Origin: DATCRE01 sp964235605
GTDB taxonomy: Bacteria > Bacteroidota > Bacteroidia > Cytophagales > Cyclobacteriaceae
NCBI GenBank assembly: GCA_964235605.1
Contig: CAXSCR010000112.1
Coordinates: forward strand, 1 to 6,174
Direction of reading: 5' to 3'
DNA length: 6,174 bases
Part shown: in pieces, positions 1-5,504 of the stretch
Position numbering within the stretch: position 1 is the stretch's first letter
Layout of the letters: every line of letters starts with the position of its first letter
Notes under the pieces: generated by a model
Seen by the model: only the letters and a program-made list of their open reading frames with translations
Told to the model about the DNA's origin: nothing
The model's database searches: none
Made by a program: the position numbers and the translations under genes

Positions 1-244
1 AAAAATAAAAGCAAATAAAGAACAGAAAATATGTACTTCGTGGTGTGGATACGTTAACAGTAAAATTACTAGTCTCATCTTTTTAAGTTATTGCTACCAA
101 CGCCCAGCTATAAGAACATTTATTGCTTATATCACCATAACATTGGCTGCGGCCTTTATTCAAAAATAGATAATCCAATGGATTACCTTGATCAAAGTAT
201 AAATTTTATAACTCTGTTTTAGCGATGCAATATAAAAAACCGCA
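1..244. other. AT-rich stretch with no convincing gene
   Basis: No recognisable coding sequence was found here on either strand. On the minus strand an ATG at 78-76 opens a frame of 26 codons that runs off the window edge (begins MRLVILLLTYPHHE); it could be the hydrophobic start of a protein, but it is too short to judge. Also on the minus strand, TTTG and TATTTTTG boxes resembling the Bacteroidota -33/-7 promoter (TTTG / TAnnTTTG) occur between about 201 and 165. Their spacing of about 24 bases is longer than usual, so this is only a weak candidate promoter for that frame. Confidence 0.3.
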
Positions 245-336
245 CTATCTATTCACCAAATCCTTCCCTACGGCAGCATACTGAATCGGCGAACTCCATA
301 CTGCTTCTTAAAACATTCCGTCTCCGCAAAAGTCTC
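245..336 (-). pseudogene. Remnant of the C-terminal end of an AraC-type regulator
   Basis: The minus strand reads ECFKKQYGV from about 321 to 293. After a one-base frame correction near 292-294 it continues SPIQYAAVGKDLVNR and stops at 247-245. The pattern FKKxYGVSPxQY is the typical last helix of the AraC/XylS DNA-binding domain. Only about 25-30 residues remain, and both the upstream DNA-binding helices and the sensor domain are absent. Immediately upstream on this strand lies the duplicated target site of the IS4-like element. Even when that insertion is removed in silico the gene does not continue, because a hairpin follows, so it was truncated before the IS arrived. Identification rests on one short motif and is therefore tentative. 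Confidence 0.4.
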
Positions 337-343
337 CTGCAAG
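336..343. repeat. Left target-site duplication of the IS4-like element (CCTGCAAG)
   Basis: CCTGCAAG sits directly outside the left terminal repeat, and the identical eight bases follow the right terminal repeat at 1803-1810. Eight to nine bases is the usual duplication length for IS50-group IS4 elements, which supports a simple transposition event and fixes the boundaries of the element. Confidence 0.85.
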
Positions 344-355
344 CTTAGGTTAACC
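344..355 (+). repeat. Left terminal inverted repeat of the IS4-like element
   Basis: CTTAGGTTAACC is an exact 12-bp match to the reverse complement of 1791-1802. Further inward the two ends keep partial similarity (CCACAA against ACATTT, with a one-base offset). Transposase binding at this end is inferred from family knowledge. Confidence 0.85.
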
Positions 356-392
356 CACAACTATTAGTAAGTTTATAAAAAATTTTGAATAA

Positions 393-1786
393 TTGAATAC
401 TTCTGTAATCGAGGAACAAATTACGGGGGTGTCGTTTGATGATGATCGGTTGAGACAGCGTTACGAATTATCTCTATCAAGGATTCAGACTAGAGATTGG
501 AGCCAATCATTTCCAAGTCTTATAAAGGACTCCTATGAGTTAAAGGGATTTTATCGTTTTATAAATAATACAAGGATAGATCAATCAACTTTTATTAAAG
601 GTTACGTGAAAGGACTTATTTCATACAATAGTAAACAACTTTCTGAACAAGGAGATAAATTGTTTTGATACACGATACCATGTATGCGGAGTATAATAAT
701 CGCGAACTGGATTTAGGCTACACGCAGAGCCAGGAAACTAACGGTTTTTTACTTCATCACGGGCTGCTTTTAGACGGTCAACACATTCCGTTGGGATTAT
801 TACACCAAGGTATAACATCGAGATAGAGAAGATTTTGGAAAGCGAGATGACTGTAAGAAGAAAGCCATTGAAGATAAGGAATCATCAAAATGGTTAGACT
901 GAATAAAAGCAGGCAAGAAATTTAGTGAGGCTACAGGCAGAAAGTTGATCCACATAATGGATAGAGAAGCGACATGGCCGAAGTAATTAATTTGTTTGTG
1001 AAGGAGGAGTCAGTAGAATCAGGTTTTATAATAAGAGCACGCCATGACCGAAGTACATTAACCCATAGTCAAAGAGATCGCGAAGAAGATGTAAGTTTAT
1101 TCCGACTGTTTAAACAAATCAAAGAGAGTAGTAATTATAAAAAGATAACACGCACACTACGCAGTAAGGAAGGCAAGCTCTACGAATCGGAATGTTGGCT
1201 ACGCTACGACAATTATAAATTTAGAGGCATTGAAAAATCGATAACGTGTGTACACTTAGAGGAAGTTTCTCCTACAGACGAATCTAAAATAACAGAATGG
1301 TATCTGCTAACTAATTTATCAATAGATAATTTTGAAGAAGCCGAGAATGTTGTTGAAGACTATACAAAGCGATGGACAATAGAAGAGTTTCATAAATGTT
1401 ATAAGACCGGCTGTAGTATAGAGAAACGTCAATTTGATAGTAAGGAATCTCTTTGTACCGTAATTGGGTTTTTGGGATTGCTGGCCATTCAGCTATTACG
1501 GAGTAGGTACTATGCCAGAGTAAATCCAGAAGCTTCTTTTGAAATTTTAGTTACTCAAAAAGAAGCGCAAGAGCTGGCTAGAAAATCAGCTAAGCAATAT
1601 TTAAAACCTATCGACTTAACTATTGCAAAAGAAGGCACCATACTATGGTGGGTTCTACTTCTAGGTAGAATGGGAGGACATCAAGGTTATAAAAGCAAAG
1701 GACTACCTGGATGGCAAATTTTATGGAAAGGTTTAAATCACTTTAATACGCTTTTGGAAGGATATACAGCGTATGCTTCTCCATAA
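393..1786 (+). pseudogene. Tn5-like IS4-family transposase, broken by frameshifts and a stop
   Basis: This would encode a DDE transposase of about 460 residues, the normal length for the Tn5 family. The N-terminal DNA-binding part (from a TTG at 393; DDDRLRQRYELSL...ELKGFYRFINN) stops at 666-668. The reading continues in another frame from 665 with IHDTMYAEYNN, which holds the first catalytic Asp (674-676), and stops at 824-826. From 819 a third segment reads RDREDFGKRDDC...KESSKWLD, hits TGA at 900-902 where the family has Gly, and continues to IMDREA (second Asp at 960-962). Loss of one base near 971 breaks the DREAD motif. The last open part (974-1786) contains YTKRWTIEEFHKCYK, an exact Y(2)R(3)E(6)K signature with the catalytic Glu, and ends in the typical GGHQGYKSKGLPGW...LW region. 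Three frameshifts and one nonsense codon make it non-functional. Confidence 0.92.
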
Positions 1787-1790
1787 ATGT

Positions 1791-1802
1791 GGTTAACCTA
1801 AG
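1791..1802 (-). repeat. Right terminal inverted repeat of the IS4-like element
   Basis: GGTTAACCTAAG is the perfect reverse complement of the left end at 344-355. It lies just after the transposase stop codon (1784-1786) and directly before the right copy of the 8-bp target duplication. Confidence 0.85.
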
Positions 1803-1830
1803 CCTGCAAGCGACTCTGCGCTTGCAGGCT
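1801..1830. terminator. Long perfect hairpin downstream of the beta-lactamase gene, probable terminator
   Basis: Twelve bases (AGCCTGCAAGCG, 1801-1812) pair perfectly with 1819-1830 across a six-base loop. The hairpin lies 32 bp past the stop codon of the minus-strand beta-lactamase gene, the right place for a transcription terminator. In the sequence as it was before the IS insertion, a short T-run (ACTTTT) would have followed the stem on that strand; today the IS end follows instead and no T-tract is present. It could equally be a dispersed palindromic repeat. The outermost two base pairs come from the IS itself (AG at 1801-1802). Confidence 0.5.
1803..1810. repeat. Right target-site duplication of the IS4-like element (CCTGCAAG)
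   Basis: This is an exact copy of 336-343. It also forms the outer part of the 5' arm of the hairpin at 1801-1830, showing that the element chose a palindromic target. Confidence 0.85.
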
Positions 1831-1861
1831 CTTAGAACGTTTGCCCCAACGCTTGTCGGCC

Positions 1862-2767
1862 TTATTCTATCTTCGCTTGAAAATAGTCCCACGTCACCTT
1901 AGCTATATCTGCAATTAGTTTTTCATTCGTGGCTGCTTCCTCTTTTGAATTGGTTACAAACACGCTTATGAAAAAGTGCCGGCCATCGGGTAAGAAAACA
2001 ACACCAATGTCATTCACCGCTGCGGTTAGGCCCGCCTTATTAGCACCCGACCAACCCGTTTTGTGGGCAACAACAGTTCCCTTTGGCAACTGTCCCTTCA
2101 ATCTATCCTTACCTGTCTCAGTTTCCTTCATCACCTTCCAGATGAAATCATGACTCTTTGCGGATAGAAGTCCTTTTCTGTTGTAGTAAAAGGATGTAAG
2201 TACTTCATTTGCCCCTTTTGGTGTTGTCCAATTCTGGAATTGTAAATCCCAGTTATTTTGCATCACTTCTTCATTGATCTTTATTGATATGTTTTTATAA
2301 TTGTTCTTTGCAAAATAATCCTCTACGACCAGTGGCCCGCTAATAAGTTTTAGCAGAATATCACATCCTACATTATCGCTTTTAGAAACCGTGTATTCTA
2401 AAATTTCTGCAATTGTCAAGGTTGCCCCTTCCGGATGTTTCTCTCTAATGGGACTGTACAGATTGGGCAAAAGGTCTTTCTGTTCAATTCTTATTTCTTG
2501 ATTCAATGAAAACTTCCCTTTATCAATCTCAGATAACACAACCAGCCCAATATGAAACTTAAATACACTCTGCATGGGAAAATGTTTATCACCACTTATT
2601 GATAAAGTATCTACCCCATTATTCCCATTAATCGAAACGCCCACTTCAACGTTCTTTGTTGAAATTATACTTTGTATTTTTTGGCGTAATGCTTCTGTTG
2701 TTTGCGCAAGTGCCTGGCAAGTAATAAGCAGAAGCAGTAAAGTTGTCAGGTTAAATAGCTTAGTCAT
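1862..2767 (-). CDS. bla: Class A beta-lactamase, subclass A2 (VEB/PER/CME-like)
   Basis: This is a periplasmic serine enzyme predicted to hydrolyse beta-lactams through an acyl-enzyme intermediate. Residues 1-21 form a signal peptide ending ALA|Q. Class A motifs appear in order: SVFK with nucleophile Ser67 and Lys70, SDN at 130-132, NEE at 165-167 (the Glu that activates water), and KTG at 236-238. Stretches such as FPMQSV, VLSEIDKG, SDNxGCDILLKLI, FQNWTTP and RLKGQLPKG closely resemble VEB from memory, and several are hallmarks of subclass A2. At 301 residues it is full length, with no frame damage. KTG is followed by Trp239, where VEB and PER have Thr; this position lines the active site, so substrate range may differ. 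The ATG at 2767 gives a proper signal peptide; AAAAG lies close before it, with no strong ribosome site. It sits between two disrupted insertion sequences. Identification as an A2-like enzyme is firm; the spectrum is unknown. Confidence 0.95.
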   Translation of the reverse strand: MTKLFNLTTLLLLLITCQALAQTTEALRQKIQSIISTKNVEVGVSINGNNGVDTLSISGDKHFPMQSVFKFHIGLVVLSEIDKGKFSLNQEIRIEQKDLLPNLYSPIREKHPEGATLTIAEILEYTVSKSDNVGCDILLKLISGPLVVEDYFAKNNYKNISIKINEEVMQNNWDLQFQNWTTPKGANEVLTSFYYNRKGLLSAKSHDFIWKVMKETETGKDRLKGQLPKGTVVAHKTGWSGANKAGLTAAVNDIGVVFLPDGRHFFISVFVTNSKEEAATNEKLIADIAKVTWDYFQAKIE

Positions 2768-2770
2768 CTT

Positions 2771-2893
2771 TTATGTTATCGCATTGTTTGATTCATTTCT
2801 TAATTGCTTACTCTCTGTTGGACAATACTCTTGAAATTTACTTATAAGACAGATTAATTCCGCCTTTTCCTTGTCGCTCAGCACCACCTCTTT
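2771..2893 (-). pseudogene. 40-codon coding tail of unknown origin just before bla
   Basis: An open stretch between a TGA at 2896-2894 and a TAA at 2773-2771 reads KEVVLSDKEKAELICLISKF, followed by 20 more residues ending NNAIT. It is charged and helix-like and has no ATG. Its stop lies three bases before the beta-lactamase ATG, a spacing typical of genes in one transcript. It looks like the C-terminal end of a former upstream gene whose body was replaced by the stem-loop cluster and truncated IS66 element. The parent family was not recognised, and it could still be a chance open frame. Confidence 0.3.
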
Positions 2894-2905
2894 TCAGATG
2901 GAAGC

Positions 2906-2960
2906 ACCACAAGGTGGTTTGTAGAGTATGCCTATCATCCTCTACGGCGGGTCTGCCGCC
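2906..2960. repeat. Three consecutive stem-loops between the truncated IS66 element and bla
   Basis: Three small stems follow one another: ACCAC/GTGGT (2906-2910 with 2914-2918), GTAGAG/CTCTAC (2921-2926 with 2940-2945) and GGCGG/CCGCC (2946-2950 with 2956-2960). They occupy the non-coding junction between the lost end of the IS66 element and the coding tail ahead of the beta-lactamase. They could be a terminator region, a remnant of a mobile palindromic element, or the leader of the beta-lactamase transcript. No T-tract marks any of them as an obvious intrinsic terminator. Confidence 0.4.
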
Positions 2961-2966
2961 ATCAAT

Positions 2967-3704
2967 CTAACAGCATACAGCATTTCTATTTGCTGTTTCA
3001 AGGCACACTGTTTCATCTGCCTGAAGATAATTTTGCTGCAACACTTCTTTACGGAGCACCTCATACAAGGGTTCTAGTAATGCGCAAGTTGCTCCGATCC
3101 AATCGGTAAGTGTTGAAGATGATAGTTTGATGCCTTCTCTTTCAAAACGTTGTACCTGACGGTGAACAGGAAGATGATCGGTATATTTATCTATAATTAT
3201 TTGTGCTAATAATCCAGGGCCTGCAATTCCTTTATCGATAGGCCGGGCTGGCAGTTCTGCAATCAACACACCTTCGCCATTGGGCTTTGCATACTTAGGA
3301 CGAATGTATTGTCTAACAAAAAATTTACCTGGGATACGCTCCAGTTCTTCGGTGATTTCTTCGCCAATTTTGTTCAGCGCACGCACATCGCCTTCTGGTT
3401 CAAGAATCACTTTTTCACGAGGCAGGTCAGCAGGCAATTTCATACGCCCTGTAGAAATTGTATCTGATGTTTCTTTTTTATTACTGCGTGTATAAGCTAT
3501 AGTTTGGATTGATGCTGGTGCGGGCGCAACAGTTTGAACATCTAAACCTAAGGCTAATTGTTCTTGTGCTGTAGATGGAATAAATTTTTCGTGACGTGAT
3601 CCAAAAACTAGACGTTTAAGTTGATCCAGTTCGTGCCTCAGTGATGCGTGTTCAAGGAAGAGCTCTTCATACTTTGTCTTATAATCTATAGACGTATCGA
3701 TCAC
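2967..3704 (-). pseudogene. tnpC: IS66-family transposase TnpC, truncated to its N-terminal half
   Basis: TnpC is the DDE transposase of IS66 elements, normally around 500 residues; only 245 remain open here, of which about 232 belong to the family. Residues 11-40 form the leucine-zipper-like start (YEELFLEHASLRHELDQL, then FGSRHEKF). Residues 90-150 correspond to the usual zinc-binding region but contain no CxxC pairs. Residues 160-225 are the conserved core (AGPGLLAQIIIDKYTDHLPV, SSSTLTDWIG). The first catalytic Asp, D230 in YLQADET, is present. After T232, near position 3008, similarity ends and 13 unrelated codons lead to a stop, so the second Asp and the Glu are missing. The start is a GTG, 39 bp after tnpB and in the same frame as it. 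The protein cannot catalyse transposition. Confidence 0.9.
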
Positions 3705-3743
3705 GCTGTAAAAATAAAAAGAGTATCGATTTATATTGCATAA

Positions 3744-4115
3744 TCATTGAGAAGATTTAAAAATATTTTCTGACTGACTGAACCGCGTTCTTCTTTTCAC
3801 GCTCTTCAATGATATACCTTGCAGAATTAACATTAACTCATCACTTCTTAAATCTATACTGTCTCTACCGTCACGTAATGGAAGTTCGTATGTTCCTCCT
3901 TCCAATCGTTTATGATAAATAGAAAAGCCATCACGTTCCCACAGCAATAATTTTATCTGGTTACGTCTGCGATTTAAAAATATGAACACGTCTCCGCTGA
4001 GCGGATCTTTACTTAAGCCTTGTCTTACAACACCGCTTAATCCATCAAATCCTTTGCGCATATCCGTATCATGTCGATATAAAAAATATCGCAGCGAGTT
4101 ACTTAAGGCAAGCAT
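3744..4115 (-). CDS. tnpB: IS66-family accessory protein TnpB (IS66 Orf2)
   Basis: This is a small helper protein of IS66 elements, 123 residues, a normal length for the family. Diagnostic segments are MRKGFDGLSGVV (residues 19-30), DVFIFLNRRRNQIKLLLWERDGF and YHKRLEGGTYELP. TnpB is required for efficient transposition of IS66 elements, but its biochemical role is not settled. The ATG at 4115-4113 follows the tnpA stop with a single base between them, indicating coupled translation. The reading frame is intact even though the downstream tnpC is cut, which suggests that the truncation is fairly recent or that nothing has yet hit this short gene. Confidence 0.95.
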   Translation of the reverse strand: MLALSNSLRYFLYRHDTDMRKGFDGLSGVVRQGLSKDPLSGDVFIFLNRRRNQIKLLLWERDGFSIYHKRLEGGTYELPLRDGRDSIDLRSDELMLILQGISLKSVKRRTRFSQSENIFKSSQ

Positions 4116-4116
4116 C

Positions 4117-4413
4117 TTAAAATATTAAAGCCTTTAGAAAAGAAGCGTCAACAGAATTATAAAAAATTATCTTCTTGCCATCGCCCAGCACCAGTTCTGC
4201 AAAAGCCTGCGTAGGACTTGACTCTCTCATATGCACAGGGATAAAAGCTGGCGAAATCATAGCACCTTGGCCTTTATATTTTTTAAACCAGTAATGAAAA
4301 GTAGCATTGGCTACTTGATGATTAACACAAAACTCTTTCTTTGGTAAACCGCTCTGTTCCCATCGAACAATTAAATCAAACATCTTTTCCTGAATTGCAT
4401 TCTTATAGGCCAT
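4117..4413 (-). CDS. tnpA: IS66-family accessory protein TnpA
   Basis: This is the first gene of the IS66 set, about 98 residues from the ATG at 4413-4411. It starts MAYKNAIQEKMFDLIVRWEQ, followed by SGLPKKEFCVNHQVANATFHYWFKKY. This helix-turn-helix-like region (residues 20-48) is typical of the TnpA/OrfA proteins of Bacteroidota IS66 elements and probably binds element DNA. The C-terminal part (AFAELVLGDGKKIIFYNSVDASFLKAL) is the usual beta-strand tail. A longer frame runs up to 4503, but its extra 30 residues are not family-like and would cross the presumed IS end at 4490, so the internal ATG is preferred. The stop codon is one base from the tnpB start. Confidence 0.85.
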   Translation of the reverse strand: MAYKNAIQEKMFDLIVRWEQSGLPKKEFCVNHQVANATFHYWFKKYKGQGAMISPAFIPVHMRESSPTQAFAELVLGDGKKIIFYNSVDASFLKALIF

Positions 4414-4476
4414 ATATCTATATAGATTAATAGCGCTAAAAGTAAAAGTTAAAGGAACAAAGGAAAAGATGTACTT

Positions 4477-4490
4477 GGTCGGAGGCTTAC
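4477..4490 (-). repeat. Presumed proximal terminal repeat of the IS66 element
   Basis: The minus strand begins GTAAGCCTCCGACC at 4490, about 77 bp ahead of the tnpA start. GTAA is the usual first tetranucleotide of IS66 ends. The opposite end is not in the window, so the repeat cannot be confirmed by pairing. Confidence 0.5.
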
Positions 4491-4496
4491 TGATAA

Positions 4497-4530
4497 ACCA
4501 CAAGTTATGCTATCGCTAAACTTGCGGTAG
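4497..4530 (+). repeat. Dispersed palindromic repeat, copy 1
   Basis: ACCACAAGTT (4497-4506) pairs with AACTTGCGGT (4519-4528) across a 12-base loop, with one A-C mismatch at the fourth base pair; AG follows, giving GTAG at 4527-4530. The same arms with the same mismatch recur on the opposite strand at 6092-6115, marking a repeat family rather than a chance hairpin. It lies 6 bp outside the IS66 end and about 20 bp from the point where similarity of the SerA-like fragment ends. Confidence 0.6.
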
Positions 4531-4549
4531 AGGGGGGAGGCAGCATTCT

Positions 4550-4784
4550 ATCTATGTTATCCAGACCTGACCCTGCGCTAACAATTACCTTTAAATTCGT
4601 AGCACTGTCCAGAATTTCCTTATCAATATAATTATTACTTTAATGATAATACCATCAAAATTGTTAACGCAATTTATAAGTTCGTCTCTTGAAAGTTTTC
4701 CACCGTCTACAACTTCTGCAAACTCTAAAAATTTTGAACTCCCTTATCTGCAATGGTATCGAGTAATAAAATCTTTCGTCTCAT
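4550..4784 (-). pseudogene. N-terminal remnant of a SerA-like D-2-hydroxyacid dehydrogenase
   Basis: The minus strand begins MRRKILLLDTIADKGVQ at 4784. It shifts frame near 4727 to LEFAEVVDGGKLSRDELINC and DGIIIK, and shifts again near 4633 to YIDKEILDSATNLKVIVSAG, then SGLDNID. This is the N-terminal substrate-binding region of the D-3-phosphoglycerate/2-hydroxyacid dehydrogenase family (compare ...LDAAPNLKVIGRAGVGVDNID...). The family has over 300 residues; here similarity ends after about 75, at 4550, and a foreign tail MLPPPSTASLAIA leads to a stop. The NAD-binding domain and catalytic Arg/Glu/His are absent. The ATG lies 3 bp after the stop of the upstream hydrolase gene, so it was once cotranscribed with it. 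In that setting it may have supplied a hydroxy-acid or amino-acid precursor, which is inference. Confidence 0.8.
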
Positions 4785-4787
4785 TGA

Positions 4788-5504
4788 TTATTTGCTGTTT
4801 TTTTTGATAAAATCTAAAATCACACAATTCATACGCTTTTTAATCTTCGACCGTCCCTCATCGCTGAATTCAATATGGTTTGTTTTTTTAAAGTAGACAA
4901 CTTTGAAGTTAGATCTATCCTTATCGCTTGGCACGACGCCATCATCGGGGACGAATTGATCGCCTCTAAGATCCAATACCGGAATATTATTCTTAGGCGG
5001 AGCAACTCTTCTATTATCCAATAAGATAAGCGAAGATATTCCCTCCGAGTATTTTTCAGAGTATAAAGCAGAAATATCTCCCCCATGTGAATGGCCTATC
5101 AAAATAATTTTCGAATTTCTACCATTGTACCTTGATCTCACATAATCCGAGACAAACTTGATATTTGATACCCCTTGCAACCAGACAGGCATTCTAAGTT
5201 TATAAATATCACCTTTGGTGGCGATGGGTTCGTCACCAGCGATTTCATGTTGAATGACCACCACTGTAAATCCTGATTGAGCAAGTCTTGTCGCTAGCGA
5301 GGAATATTTACTATTAGCACATTCGTAACAGGAACTGACGATTATGATTTCCGAGTCTTGCTCCTCACCGTAGTAAATCAAAGTTGGAATCGTCCTGCTC
5401 CGACTAGTGTCAACTAAGTCAACCTTATCAACATTAATTTTTTGCTGACCGTTGACACTAATACTTGCAAGCAATCCTATTATAATCAGATATGCTTGTC
5501 TCAT
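4788..5504 (-). CDS. Secreted alpha/beta hydrolase
   Basis: This 238-residue protein has an N-terminal signal sequence (MRQAYLIIIGLLASISVNGQ), so it is probably exported to the periplasm. The nucleophile elbow GHSHGG at 137-142 (Ser139) follows a strand SKIILI, as in alpha/beta hydrolase esterases and lipases. LDLRGDQFVPDDG (around Asp182) and TNHIEF (His210) provide the acid and base of a plausible triad. Its substrate cannot be inferred. The ATG at 5504-5502 directly follows the TAG of the thioesterase gene, and its own stop is 3 bp before the dehydrogenase start, so it is the middle gene of a compact operon. Unlike both neighbours it shows no frame damage, which suggests either continued usefulness or chance survival. 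The two cysteines in SSCYECANS might form a disulphide bond. Confidence 0.85.
   Translation of the reverse strand: MRQAYLIIIGLLASISVNGQQKINVDKVDLVDTSRSRTIPTLIYYGEEQDSEIIIVSSCYECANSKYSSLATRLAQSGFTVVVIQHEIAGDEPIATKGDIYKLRMPVWLQGVSNIKFVSDYVRSRYNGRNSKIILIGHSHGGDISALYSEKYSEGISSLILLDNRRVAPPKNNIPVLDLRGDQFVPDDGVVPSDKDRSNFKVVYFKKTNHIEFSDEGRSKIKKRMNCVILDFIKKNSK

Larger units (their letters stand above)
344..1802 (+). mobile_element. Complete but inactivated IS4-family (IS50/Tn5-like) insertion sequence, 1459 bp
   Basis: The element starts CTTAGGTTAACC (344-355) and ends with the exact reverse complement GGTTAACCTAAG (1791-1802). It is flanked by the 8-bp direct repeat CCTGCAAG on both sides. Its length of about 1.46 kb and its single Tn5-like transposase gene on the plus strand agree with the IS50 group of the IS4 family. 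The transposase carries several disabling mutations, so the copy cannot move itself, although its ends look intact and could in principle be mobilised by a related transposase. It inserted into the arm of a hairpin located downstream of the beta-lactamase gene, separating that gene's 3' region from the AraC-like remnant on the left. Confidence 0.88.
3009..4490 (-). mobile_element. IS66-family element lacking its distal end
   Basis: The order tnpA-tnpB-tnpC on the minus strand is the standard IS66 layout. The proximal boundary is placed at 4490, where the minus strand begins GTAAGCCTCCGACC, since IS66 terminal repeats usually start with GTAA. No matching inverted end is found beyond tnpC; the element breaks off near 3008 within tnpC. 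A deletion or recombination that joined it to the region ahead of the beta-lactamase is the likely cause. With one end and most of the catalytic domain lost, it is immobile. No target duplication can be tested because only one flank survives. Confidence 0.82.

Noticed and set aside
393..1786. Programmed frameshifting in the IS4-like transposase.
   Set aside because: There are three separate frame changes plus an in-frame TGA replacing a conserved Gly. IS50-type transposases are made from one continuous frame, so decay is the simpler explanation.
1929..2153. Open frame on the plus strand opposite bla.
   Set aside because: It lies entirely within the strongly supported beta-lactamase gene and its translation has no family features.
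2574..2834. Open frame on the plus strand over the start of bla.
   Set aside because: It overlaps the signal-peptide region of bla on the other strand; its hydrophobic content is the shadow of that segment.
2906..2960. Possible CRISPR array or group II intron end.
   Set aside because: The stems differ from each other, there are no equal-length spacers, and no domain V-like hairpin is present.
2965..2971. GTTAGAT on the minus strand ahead of bla, resembling an integron core site (GTTRRRY).
   Set aside because: No matching RYYYAAC/GTTRRRY pair with an attC-like fold is found downstream of bla (GTTGGGG there does not fit), and no integrase is present. A single 7-base match is expected by chance.
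3280..3495. Open frame on the plus strand opposite tnpC.
   Set aside because: It is a shadow of the IS66 transposase with no recognisable motifs.
4829..5086. Second minus-strand open frame inside the hydrolase gene.
   Set aside because: It is out of frame with the hydrolase, which has a signal peptide and catalytic motifs; the internal frame has none.
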